A stretch of DNA of 64,000 nucleotides, taken from the NCBI RefSeq assembly GCF_007483685.1, contig NZ_VMKN01000001.1, forward strand, positions 766,599 to 830,598, given 5' to 3'. The notes beneath the pieces were generated by a model. The model made no database searches, was not told the DNA's origin, and was given only the letters and a program-made list of their open reading frames with translations. This stretch comes from Litoribacter populi (lineage in GTDB: Bacteria; Bacteroidota; Bacteroidia; Cytophagales; Cyclobacteriaceae). Each line of letters opens with the position of its first letter. Positions within the stretch are counted from its first letter, which is position 1. Below are positions 17,263 through 24,342 of this stretch, piece after piece. A program made the translations under genes and the position numbers.

Positions 17263-17296
17263 GGAAGTACGAAGTCGGATGGACGAAGTACGAAGA
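17263..17296. repeat. AAGTACGAAGT-type short tandem repeat
   Basis: Reads GGAAGTACGAAGTCGGATGG then ACGAAGTACGAAG, in the spacer between tRNA-Arg and the next pseudo-tRNA. Same repeat family as 16881-16914. Confidence 0.7.
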
Positions 17297-17315
17297 ATTA
17301 TTTATTAAGATTACC

Positions 17316-17389
17316 GATTCCGTAGCTCAGCTGGTAGAGCATCCCGACTTGCAAAGTCGGGAGGGTCCTGGTTTCGAGCTCAATCTGGA
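17316..17389 (+). pseudogene. Chimeric pseudo-tRNA: Lys-like body with a GCA anticodon arm
   Basis: GATTCCGTAGCTCAGCTGG is identical to the tRNA-Lys 5' half, followed by the CCCGACTTGCAAAGTCGGG arm (loop anticodon GCA, Cys-like). The T arm is damaged (GGTTTCGAGCTCAATC) and the 3' acceptor strand is absent. The following spacer to 17436 resembles the spacer of the 125-bp units (GATGTCGAAAA). Confidence 0.75.
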
Positions 17390-17436
17390 AAAATCTTGAG
17401 GTCTGACGTCATAAGGATGTCGAAAAAATAATTACC

Positions 17437-17509
17437 GATTCCGTAGCTCAGCTGGTAGAGCAATACACTTTTAATGTATGGGTCCTGGGTTCGAGCCCCA
17501 GCGGGATCA
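17437..17509 (+). tRNA. tRNA-Lys (anticodon TTT), copy 2
   Basis: Identical over 73 bases to the copy at 16801, with the same complete cloverleaf. A strong hairpin follows 3 bases later, then the first GIY-YIG gene. Confidence 0.95.
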
Positions 17510-17511
17510 CG

Positions 17512-17540
17512 AAGGCCTCCTTTTTAAGGAGGCCTTATTT
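17512..17540 (+). terminator. Hairpin terminator after tRNA-Lys, part of the repeated cassette
   Basis: AAGGCCTCCTT at 17512-17522 and AAGGAGGCCTT at 17526-17536 form an 11-bp stem with loop TTT, followed by ATTTA. The same hairpin recurs at 17916-17940, 18319-18343 and 18723-18747, each time after a tRNA-like sequence. Confidence 0.85.
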
Positions 17541-17573
17541 ACTTTTTATCCATACTTAATTTTTTTTTTTATT

Positions 17574-17816
17574 ATGGCGCATTTCTATATCCTCCATTCG
17601 GAGAAACTCAATCGTTATTATGTTGGAGCCTGTATTGATCTTGAAAGAAGGCTGTACGAACACAATATTGGTCATTCCAAATATACATCCACAGGGGTTC
17701 CTTGGAAAGTTGTTTACACGGAGTCCTATCCTGATTTGCGAGAAGCAAAAAAGAGAGAACTGTCTGTCAAGCGGAAAAAGTCAAGAATCTATATTGAATC
17801 ACTAATCCAGAAATAG
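17574..17816 (+). CDS. GIY-YIG nuclease family protein, cassette copy 1
   Basis: An 80-residue single-domain protein. The signature is FYILHSEKLNRYYVGACIDL: the usual GIY...YIG is replaced by FYI and YYVG, as common in small UPF0213-like members. The conserved Arg and Glu follow in RRLYEHNIG, then YTSTGVPWKVVYTES with the typical PW and a Lys/Arg-rich helix (REAKKRELSVKRKKS). Members are single-strand-nicking or repair-type nucleases, or unknown. The ATG at 17574 follows a poly-T run; the longer frame that begins inside tRNA-Lys at 17478 is not real. Presence behind a tRNA in a tandem array suggests a selfish cassette. Confidence 0.85.
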   Translation: MAHFYILHSEKLNRYYVGACIDLERRLYEHNIGHSKYTSTGVPWKVVYTESYPDLREAKKRELSVKRKKSRIYIESLIQK

Positions 17817-17840
17817 AACTGATAGTGAGGGGAAAAATCA

Positions 17841-17913
17841 ATTCGGCTCAGCTGGTAGAGCATCCCGACTTGCAAAGTCGGGAGGGTCCTGGTTTCGAGC
17901 CCCAGCGGGATCA
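17841..17913 (+). pseudogene. tRNA-like sequence of cassette copy 2 (GCA arm, no 5' acceptor strand)
   Basis: D arm GCTCAGCTGGTAGAGC, anticodon arm CCCGACTTGCAAAGTCGGG, T-arm region and 3' acceptor strand CGGGATCA are present, but the 5' acceptor strand is replaced by CAATTCG-type sequence that cannot pair. Probably not a working tRNA. Confidence 0.75.
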
Positions 17914-17976
17914 CGAAGGCCTCCTTTTTAAGGAGGTCTTATTTATTTTTTATTCATGCTTAATTTTTTTTTTATT

Positions 17977-18219
17977 ATGGCGCATTTCTATATCCTCCAT
18001 TCGGAGAAACTCAATCGTTATTATGTTGGAGCCTGTATTGACCTTGAAAGAAGGCTGTACGAACACAATATTGGTCATTCCAAATATACATCCACAGGGG
18101 TTCCTTGGAAAGTTGTTTACACGGAGTCCTATCCTGATTTGCGAGAAGCAAAAAAGAGAGAACTGTCTGTCAAGCGGAAAAAGTCAAGAATCTATATTGA
18201 ATCACTAATCCAGAAATAG
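17977..18219 (+). CDS. GIY-YIG nuclease family protein, cassette copy 2
   Basis: 80 residues; it appears identical in protein sequence to copy 1, with a silent base change (GATCTT to GACCTT early in the frame). All catalytic-region residues are kept. The near identity points to a recent tandem duplication or ongoing gene conversion. A longer frame that starts at 17956, and others in the second frame, are shadows. Confidence 0.85.
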   Translation: MAHFYILHSEKLNRYYVGACIDLERRLYEHNIGHSKYTSTGVPWKVVYTESYPDLREAKKRELSVKRKKSRIYIESLIQK

Positions 18220-18243
18220 AACTGATAGTGAGGGGAAAAATCA

Positions 18244-18316
18244 ATTCGGCTCAGCTGGTAGAGCATCCCGACTTGCAAAGTCGGGAGGGTCCTGGGTTCG
18301 AGCCCCAGCGGGATCA
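18244..18316 (+). pseudogene. tRNA-like sequence of cassette copy 3
   Basis: Same layout as at 17841, with the T arm restored to CTGGG-TTCGAGC-CCCAG, but again no 5' acceptor strand. Anticodon loop TTGCAAA. Confidence 0.75.
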
Positions 18317-18379
18317 CGAAGGCCTCCTTTTTAAGGAGGTCTTTTTTATTTTTTATTCATGCTTAATTTTTTTTTTATT

Positions 18380-18604
18380 ATGGCGCATTTCTATATCCTC
18401 CATTCGGAGAAACTCAATCGTTATTATGTTGGAGCCTGTATTGACCTTGAAAGAAGGCTGTACGAACACAATATTGGTCATTCCAAATATACATCCACAG
18501 GGGTTCCTTGGAAAGTTGTTTACACGGAGTCCTATTCTGATTTGCGAGAAGCAAAAATAGAGAGAACTGACTGTCAAATGGAAAAAATCAAGAATCTATA
18601 TTGA
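18380..18604 (+). pseudogene. GIY-YIG nuclease, cassette copy 3, frameshifted
   Basis: Matches copies 1 and 2 for the first 58 or so residues. Then AAAAAAGAGAG of the intact copies reads AAAAATAGAGAG, a one-base gain that shifts the frame; the product would end as IERTDCQMEKIKNLY at 74 residues. Further base changes have accumulated after the shift, consistent with loss of selection. Confidence 0.85.
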
Positions 18605-18647
18605 ATCACTTATCCAGAAATAAGGCTGATAGTGAGGGGAAAAATCA

Positions 18648-18720
18648 ATTCGGCTCAGCTGGTAGAGCATCCCGACTTGCAAAGTCGGGAGGGTCCTGGG
18701 TTCGAGCCCCAGCGGGATCA
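18648..18720 (+). pseudogene. tRNA-like sequence of cassette copy 4
   Basis: Same as the copy at 18244: intact D, anticodon (GCA) and T arms and the CGGGATCA end, with no 5' acceptor strand. It is followed at once by the AAGGCCTCC hairpin. Confidence 0.75.
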
Positions 18721-18780
18721 CGAAGGCCTCCTTTTTAAGGAGGCCTTTTTTATTTTTCACCCATGCTTACTTTTTTTATT

Positions 18781-18855
18781 ATGGATCAATTCTATATCCT
18801 CCATTCTGAGAAACTCAATCGTTATTATGAAGAATTCACCTACCTTCATCTCTAA
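18781..18855 (+). pseudogene. GIY-YIG nuclease, cassette copy 4, truncated
   Basis: Only the first 16 residues (MDQFYILHSEKLNRYY) match the nuclease; the sequence then leaves the cassette and stops after 24 codons. Shortly after, GAGCGTCAGCGCCGGGATAT at 18873-18892 looks like a degraded tRNA 3' end, so the array may have continued. Confidence 0.8.
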
Positions 18856-18945
18856 CCCTCTAAACCTCCCGCCGAGCGTCAGCGCCGGGATATAACCTTC
18901 TAAACCAAGATCGTTAATTGGCAGTTAAACTTTAAACCATAAACT

Positions 18946-19267
18946 TTAAGCTCTTTCAAATACCTGCTTATCGTAGTTGAGTATGTTTTCAAAATACCTT
19001 ATCGTTTTTGTTAGGCCATCATCAATACCTACATGCGGTTCCCAGTCTAATTCTCTTTTGGCAAGTTCAATACAAGGTTTTCTTTGCAAGGGGTCATCTT
19101 GGGGCAAAGCCATAAACCGGAGTTTACTGCTGCTGCCCGTTAGGTCGATGATTTTTTCGGCCAGGTCAAGCATAGTAAATTCACATGGGTTTCCGATGTT
19201 CACAGGTCCTGTAAAACCATCTCTGGAGTTCATCAATCTATACATACCTTCAATGTTGTCGTCCACG
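18946..19267 (-). pseudogene. UDP-glucuronate decarboxylase, 3' fragment, split by an IS21 element
   Basis: Encodes the C-terminal 106 residues of an extended SDR nucleotide-sugar enzyme: [20 protein letters not shown], then KRELDWEPHVGIDDGL. It matches residues about 215-319 of the intact paralogue at 24343. The N-terminal part is at 21888-22534 on the same strand, beyond the inserted element. Joining the two parts and removing one 6-bp duplicate gives 963 bases, 321 codons, in frame. The fragment has no promoter of its own and is almost certainly not functional. Confidence 0.9.
19262..19267. repeat. Target site duplication, left copy (TCCACG)
   Basis: TCCACG directly before the left end of the IS21 element; the second copy is at 21888-21893. 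The length of 6 bp is within the IS21 range. Confidence 0.85.
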
Positions 19268-19465
19268 TGTCTAAAACGGAGGTCACTGGGCCATAGTTTA
19301 CGCTGATACTGGGCCAGCCATTCCGGGAATCAACGGGCCAAAAATCAGGCGTTGTTTCCGGAGGTCATTGGGCCATTTAATTACGGCAACCCATTCGAAT
19401 TCCGGAGGTCATTGGGCCACTTTCCATGATAATTATTAGCCTTGTAGTTTTTAAAAACAATCTAC

Positions 19466-21004
19466 ATGGCAGGACAAAGAATAAACATCATGGAATTAAG
19501 AAGTTTGATAGCATTTAAGCAAAAAGGCTTGAGCAACCGAAAGGTGGCCGCCCTTTTGGGTGTCAACCGGAAAACCGTAGACGAGTACATCAAGCGGTTC
19601 AAGGAACTCGGCTTGGGGTACGGGGAGCTCCTGACTCTTGAGGGAAAGGATCTTGAGGAACTTTTCACCCAAAACAGCCAGACGGAAAAGGAACGGTACG
19701 AACAGCTTTCCGGACAGTTCCCACACTTCCAGAAAGAGATGAAAAAGCCCGGGTGCACCCTGCAGGCACTTTGGAAGGCATATATTGCAAAACATCCGGA
19801 AGGCTATAAATACAGCCAGTTTACCTGGCATTACCGGCAATGGAGCAAACGCCACCATGTTAGCGGAAAGCTGACCCACAGGGCCGGAGAAAAGCTTTTT
19901 GTGGACTTTTGCGGCAAGAAACTCTTTTATGTGGACAGGCATACCGGCGAACAGATCGATGTTGAGGTTTTTTTGGGGATCATGCCCTGTAGCCAATATA
20001 CCTACGTCAAGGCCGTGGCCAGCCAGAACCGTGAAGATTTTATCAGCTGCCTAGTCCATTGCCTCGGATGGATAGGAGGCGTCCCCTATGCGGTGGTGCC
20101 GGACAACCTTAAGTCTGCCGTAAGCAAAAGTTCAAAATATGCCCCCATACTCAACAAGACTTTTGCCGATTTTGGACAACATTATGGCTGTGCACTTGAC
20201 CCCACACGCCCTTACAGCCCACAGGACAAGGCCCTTGTCGAGCGGACGGTAACCATTGTCTATCAACGGATATACTACCCCCTGAGCAACCACACCTTTT
20301 TCAGCCTGGCCGAGCTCAACGATGCCATTGCCGACAAATTGGTGGAGTTCAACGATTATCTGTTGAGCCACGGACAGGGCAGCAGGAGGAGCCAGTTCAT
20401 CGATATTGAAAAAGAGTTCCTTCAGCCCCTGCCAAGTGGTATTTATAGTATCAGGAACTATAAAAAAGCCACAGTCCAGAAAACCTCCCACGTCTTCATG
20501 GGAGAGGACAAGAACTATTACAGCTGTCCCCACCGCTATATCGGGCTGGCCGTGGAAGTACAGTACAATCAGGACATAGTGGAGATCTTCCACAGGCAGG
20601 AAAGGATAGCCTTCCACAAAAGGAGCTTCAAAGCAGGTCACTACATCACAGTGGGCGACCATATGCCCAGCAGCCACCAATACTTCAATGAATGGAGCCC
20701 CGAATTTTTTCACCGGAGAGCCCAAAAGGTCGGTCCCCACACCCAAGAGTACATCGGCAGGCTGATCGGGCAGTATGACTATCCCGAAATTGGCTACAAG
20801 CAGGCCCAGGGGATCCTTGCCTTTTTGAAAAGCTACGAACCGGAGCGCCTGGAAAGGGCCTGTAAAAGGGCTCTGGGATTCGAAAAAGCCTCTTACCATA
20901 CCCTTGAAAGGGTGTTGCAGAACAAAATGGATATGGAGGAGATCCCCTTTCCGGAGGACCGAGTGACACCTGAACACAAAAACATCAGGGGGCTTTTCAG
21001 TTGA
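19466..21004 (+). CDS. istA: IS21 family transposase IstA
   Basis: A 512-residue transposase. The N-terminus has an HTH region (FKQKGLSNRKVAALLGVNRK, then TVDEYIKRFKELG), followed by an integrase-type catalytic core with the DDE residues in KLFVDFCGKKLFYVD, YAVVPDNLKSAVSKS and PTRPYSPQDKALVERT. The C-terminus is the Mu-type beta-barrel region and a basic tail. IstA cuts and joins the ends of the element with help from IstB. Length and motif order are normal for the family. It is followed after 43 bases by istB. Confidence 0.95.
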   Translation: MAGQRINIMELRSLIAFKQKGLSNRKVAALLGVNRKTVDEYIKRFKELGLGYGELLTLEGKDLEELFTQNSQTEKERYEQLSGQFPHFQKEMKKPGCTLQALWKAYIAKHPEGYKYSQFTWHYRQWSKRHHVSGKLTHRAGEKLFVDFCGKKLFYVDRHTGEQIDVEVFLGIMPCSQYTYVKAVASQNREDFISCLVHCLGWIGGVPYAVVPDNLKSAVSKSSKYAPILNKTFADFGQHYGCALDPTRPYSPQDKALVERTVTIVYQRIYYPLSNHTFFSLAELNDAIADKLVEFNDYLLSHGQGSRRSQFIDIEKEFLQPLPSGIYSIRNYKKATVQKTSHVFMGEDKNYYSCPHRYIGLAVEVQYNQDIVEIFHRQERIAFHKRSFKAGHYITVGDHMPSSHQYFNEWSPEFFHRRAQKVGPHTQEYIGRLIGQYDYPEIGYKQAQGILAFLKSYEPERLERACKRALGFEKASYHTLERVLQNKMDMEEIPFPEDRVTPEHKNIRGLFS

Positions 21005-21047
21005 GCGGCTTCAACCCATCTACATTAAAAACCAATCCATATAAACT

Positions 21048-21785
21048 ATGAACGAATACAACACAATCGAAAAATTGAAACAGATGCGCATGGGGGCCAT
21101 GGCCGAACTTTACCACAAACGGCTCACCGAAAACCTTTACAAAGAATTTTCTGCCGATGAGCTGTTGACCTTGTTGGTCGACAGCGAATGGGAACAAAGG
21201 CAAAACAGGACGATTGACAACCTAATCCGCCAGGCCGGTTTCAAGCAGGCTTCCGCCGCCACTGACATCGATTACCATGCCTCACGTAATCTCGACAGGT
21301 CGGTGTTTGAAAGGCTGCTAGGGCTTGGCTTCATCCGCAACAGGGAAAACATCATACTTACCGGTGCCACAGGTTGCGGAAAAAGTCACCTAGCCCAGTG
21401 CCTCGGCGTAAAGGCATGCCAGTTCAGGTACAAAACACTTTATTACAATACCTCGAGATTTTTTGACACGGTCCGGCTTGCAAAGCTGGAGGGCACCTAC
21501 CATAACCTACTTAAAAAGCTGGAAAAAACCGCGGTATTGATCCTGGATGATTTTGGACTGGCACCCATGGACACCCAAGCCAGGCATGCCCTGATGGACG
21601 TTATGGAGGACAGGTATGGGAAAAGCTCTACCATCATAGCCTCACAGATCCCGGTGGCCCAGTGGCATGCTACCATCGGAGATGACAGCATTGCAGATGC
21701 CGTTCTTGACAGGCTGGTATACTCCTCCCACAGGATAGAACTGGAAGGGGAATCTATGAGAAGTAGAAAGAAGTTGGACAATTAA
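21048..21785 (+). CDS. istB: IS21 family helper ATPase IstB
   Basis: A 245-residue DnaA/DnaC-like AAA+ ATPase. Walker A is [15 protein letters not shown] at about residues 102-116, Walker B is [13 protein letters not shown], and the sensor region is [15 protein letters not shown]. The N-terminal 75 residues form the helical IstB domain that recruits it to the transposase complex. IstB provides target choice and stimulates IstA. Its stop lies 102 bases inside the right end of the element, and the three right-end repeats follow. Confidence 0.95.
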   Translation: MNEYNTIEKLKQMRMGAMAELYHKRLTENLYKEFSADELLTLLVDSEWEQRQNRTIDNLIRQAGFKQASAATDIDYHASRNLDRSVFERLLGLGFIRNRENIILTGATGCGKSHLAQCLGVKACQFRYKTLYYNTSRFFDTVRLAKLEGTYHNLLKKLEKTAVLILDDFGLAPMDTQARHALMDVMEDRYGKSSTIIASQIPVAQWHATIGDDSIADAVLDRLVYSSHRIELEGESMRSRKKLDN

Positions 21786-21887
21786 AATATAATCCCATAA
21801 TTGCACATGGAAAGTGGCCCAGTTATTCCCGTAATCACTGGCCCGGCATGCTCCGTAATCACTGGCCCATCATCGCCGTAATAGACA

Positions 21888-22534
21888 TCCACGTAGCAAA
21901 AGCTTCTAGTTTGCTGTCCGGTGCCAAAAATGGTAATGTCTTCCCCTTTGAGGGCCTGGATGATGAAATTGCTCACTACCCTGCCGTCATTGGGGTGCAT
22001 GCGTGGGCCGTAGGTGTTGAAGATCCGCATTACTTTGATTTTGACCTTGTGCTGTCTGTGGTAATCAAAGAACAGGGTTTCTGCACATCTTTTTCCTTCA
22101 TCGTAACAGGCACGAATGCCTATGGTGTTGACGCATCCTTTATAGTTTTCAGGTTGGGGATGGATCTCGGGGTCACCATAGACCTCAGATGTACTGGCCT
22201 GAAGAATTTTGACCTTTAACCTTTTAGCCAATCCCAGCATGTTGATGGCGCCCAGGACACTTGTTTTGATGGTTTGAACAGGGTCAAATTGATAATGAAT
22301 AGGGCTCGCAGGGCAGGCTAGATTGTATATTTCATCTACTTCCACATAAAGTGGGAATGTGATATCATGTCTTAAGAATTCAAAATTCTTATTTTCCAGT
22401 AAATGGTGGATGTTGTCCTTACGGCCGGTAAAAAGGTTGTCTACGCACAACACCTCATTGCCCTCTTTCAACAGTTTTTCGCATAGGTGGGATCCCAAAA
22501 AACCGGAACCCCCGCTTACCAAAATTCTTTTCAT
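21888..22534 (-). pseudogene. UDP-glucuronate decarboxylase, 5' fragment, split by an IS21 element
   Basis: Encodes the first 215 or so residues of UDP-xylose synthase-type SDR: the NAD-binding [17 protein letters not shown], the serine region [11 protein letters not shown], the catalytic-type YDEGK in [16 protein letters not shown], and [20 protein letters not shown]. Translation would run into the IS and end at 21782. The missing end is at 18946-19267. An intact paralogue at 24343 is about 85 percent alike by eye, so loss of this copy need not abolish UDP-xylose formation. Confidence 0.92.
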
Positions 22535-22745
22535 AATGAGCTTTGTTTAAAAGTCGGAATTATATGAGAGTCACCTGGAAGCTAAAAGGCCAAATGAATA
22601 TTCAAAAAAATAAACTTTTTAAGTCAGTTTAATAATTAATCTTTGAATTAGGTAAATCTGTCGATGGAATTGATAGTTAAGATGTTAGGCTGGTATAATC
22701 ATAAAAACTGCTGACTTAGCTCAGTTTTTCGGTGGAATAATTGCG

Positions 22746-22753
22746 TATCTTTG
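22746..22753 (+). promoter_or_regulatory. TAnnTTTG -7 box upstream of the CBS gene
   Basis: TATCTTTG, an exact match to the Bacteroidetes -7 consensus, 20 bases ahead of the CBS-domain start codon. A T-rich stretch about 20 bases upstream may be the -33 region. Confidence 0.55.
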
Positions 22754-22772
22754 TGATAGGCTTAAAATCAAT

Positions 22773-23192
22773 ATGGTTATGGACTTAAGAGCGCCGGTTT
22801 CTAGCATTATGACCTCCCAGGTTGTGACTTTGGATGAAATGTCCACTTTGAAGGAAGCAATGGTATTGTTGAGAAAGCATAAGGTTAGGCATCTTCCTGT
22901 GGTGAACGGCCCTAAAATTGTGGGGATCCTCAGTCGAACAGACATTAATAGGTTGACCTTTGGCGCTTTATGGGATAATCAAGAGGATGCGGATGATACT
23001 ATTCTAGAAATGCTTTCTGTTCCTCAAGTTATGTCGGCCAAGCCAAGAGTGGTAAGCAAGAATCAGCCTATAGAGGAAGTTGCTAGAATATTCTTGACTG
23101 AGGAATTTCATGCCCTCCCTGTAGTGGAAGATGGAGATCTATTTGGAATAGTAACTACTACCGATTTGATTCGGTATATGTTGCCAAAATGA
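22773..23192 (+). CDS. CBS-domain pair protein
   Basis: A 139-residue cytoplasmic protein made of two CBS motifs and nothing else: about residues 8-65 (PVSSIMTSQVVTLDEMSTL, then KVRHLPVVNGPKIVGILSRTD) and 80-139 (VPQVMSAKPRVVSKNQPIEE, then FHALPVVEDGDLFGIVTTTD). Such Bateman modules bind adenosine nucleotides and usually act as energy sensors or regulate a partner. No partner is obvious beside it. A TATCTTTG promoter box sits 20 bases upstream. It lies between two nucleotide-sugar genes on the other strand and may be unrelated to them. Confidence 0.9.
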   Translation: MVMDLRAPVSSIMTSQVVTLDEMSTLKEAMVLLRKHKVRHLPVVNGPKIVGILSRTDINRLTFGALWDNQEDADDTILEMLSVPQVMSAKPRVVSKNQPIEEVARIFLTEEFHALPVVEDGDLFGIVTTTDLIRYMLPK

Positions 23193-23220
23193 TTTTTCGA
23201 CTAAGGTTTGACGATAGTAA

Positions 23221-24336
23221 TTACTTCATGGAAGCCACTTTTTTTGTTTTCAGGGAAATGCCTCTGATTTCCGCTAGGACTCCTTTTACTCGTATGTCCA
23301 GTGTCCCGTATGCTTCCTTTAACTTGTTAAAGGCATTCGTTCTCAATTCATTCATCTTTTCTGTATCCTCCAAGAGCTTTTCAGTTTTATCGAGCAGATC
23401 CGTGCCGTCCCAAGAGACACTTTCATAAGTTTGGTTTGCCTCATAGATATTGGGCCAAGTTTCCAGGTGCCCCATGTCAGGCTTGATTAGGACCGACCCA
23501 TTTAGAATGGCCTCGATGTCCCGAAAACAGATTTCTCCCCAACCAAAGGGGCTCAGAATGGCCTGCACCTGGCTTAATTCTTTGTTGTATTGCTTTAAAG
23601 GTATCCTTCCTGTAAGGAAGGATGGGTGGTTTTCAATCAATTTCTGAAAATGTTCCCTTTGATAACCAACAGTATCCCTATAGCATTTTGCATCAAATCG
23701 TGCTTGACATTTTGCCAAAGTTGGATTGGGTAAAGATCTATTTGGGTTAGGTTTATCCAGCAAGAGGCCCATGCCTGTCTGGCCTATCCAGGCATGAAGT
23801 TTTCCAGCCAACTTTTCCTTTACTTTGCAGTTTGGGTATTGCCCCATAGCAATATTCCATGCAACTCTCAATTTGGCTAAATCGGATTCATTTTGAGGTT
23901 TGGGTAAAGGCGGGGGGCTGGGATTTTCCTCAATCCCGAAATTCTGGTGATAGAAATCTGAAAATATTCTTCTTCCGTAGAAGTTTTTGGAATACAGGCT
24001 CCGATCCTTGAATAGCTGTTTTTTATAAAAGAGATCCACATACGGAAGTATGTCCAAAAAGCTGGATTCGGAACCGTCACTATCGTCAAAATACGCGAGG
24101 CGGCGATATTTTGATGAAAGATTTTGAATTAGGTGGAGTTGGGTGCCGTCTTTATCTTGCCCCCAAAACCACCCTACTATCAGAAGCAACTCGTTTGTGT
24201 CCTTGTTTTTGACCCAGTCAAGGTCTGTGGTAAAATGTAATCCCTCAGCAAATCTTGCCATCCAAAAAGGATAAAGGCTGTATAAAAGTGTAATTTTCTT
24301 TGGGTTATAAAGAATAGTAATCTTATCAGTTTTCAC
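23221..24336 (-). CDS. Probable glycosyltransferase (GT-B type)
   Basis: A 371-residue cytoplasmic protein without signal or membrane segments. The C-terminal third carries a GT-B donor-site-like stretch, LSPFGWGEICFRDIEAIL, then GSVLIKPDMGHLETWPN, similar to sugar-nucleotide binding regions of capsule and lipopolysaccharide transferases. The N-terminal half is divergent; YFDDSDGSESSFLDILPYVD is a clear landmark. It ends 6 bases from the start region of the intact UDP-glucuronate decarboxylase on the same strand, so the two probably form one transcript and the enzyme may use UDP-xylose or UDP-glucuronate. The family is recognised from local motifs only. Confidence 0.6.
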   Translation of the reverse strand: MKTDKITILYNPKKITLLYSLYPFWMARFAEGLHFTTDLDWVKNKDTNELLLIVGWFWGQDKDGTQLHLIQNLSSKYRRLAYFDDSDGSESSFLDILPYVDLFYKKQLFKDRSLYSKNFYGRRIFSDFYHQNFGIEENPSPPPLPKPQNESDLAKLRVAWNIAMGQYPNCKVKEKLAGKLHAWIGQTGMGLLLDKPNPNRSLPNPTLAKCQARFDAKCYRDTVGYQREHFQKLIENHPSFLTGRIPLKQYNKELSQVQAILSPFGWGEICFRDIEAILNGSVLIKPDMGHLETWPNIYEANQTYESVSWDGTDLLDKTEKLLEDTEKMNELRTNAFNKLKEAYGTLDIRVKGVLAEIRGISLKTKKVASMK

Positions 24337-24342
24337 AATAGT

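Larger units (their letters stand above)
17512..18855 (+). repeat. Tandem array of tRNA-like / hairpin / GIY-YIG cassettes, period about 403 bp
   Basis: Four repeats. Nuclease start codons are at 17574, 17977, 18380 and 18781 (spacings 403, 403 and 401). Each cassette carries a tRNA 3' region or tRNA-like sequence, the AAGGCCTCC hairpin, a poly-T stretch and a GIY-YIG reading frame. Copies 1 and 2 are almost identical, copy 3 has a frameshift and copy 4 is cut short. The array starts directly at the 3' end of a real tRNA-Lys. Confidence 0.9.
19268..21887 (+). mobile_element. Complete IS21-family insertion sequence (2620 bp)
   Basis: Both ends start with the same inverted repeat: TGTCTAAAACGGAGG at the left and, on the other strand, TGTCTATTACGGCGA at the right. 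It carries istA and istB in that order, and 6-bp direct repeats flank it. Several subterminal copies of a (C)CGGAGGTCATTGGGCC-like motif lie inside both ends (left about 19277, 19330, 19357, 19398; right three copies between 21812 and 21887), the multiple terminal binding repeats typical of IS21. It disrupts a UDP-glucuronate decarboxylase gene. Both genes look intact, so the element could still be active. Confidence 0.95.

Noticed and set aside
17478..17573. N-terminal extension of the GIY-YIG frame starting MGPGFEPQRDHEG
   Set aside because: The extension is translated tRNA-Lys 3' end plus terminator hairpin. The true start is the ATG at 17574 with the family-typical N-terminus.
17825..18560. 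Open frames beginning MRGKINSAQLVEHPD, repeated at 17825, 18228 and 18632
   Set aside because: They read through the tRNA-like sequence and hairpin and then run in the wrong frame of the GIY-YIG gene; the repeats explain their similarity.
19496..20977. Long minus-strand frames inside istA (up to 281 codons)
   Set aside because: They are shadows of the high-GC istA gene; the plus-strand product has all DDE motifs.
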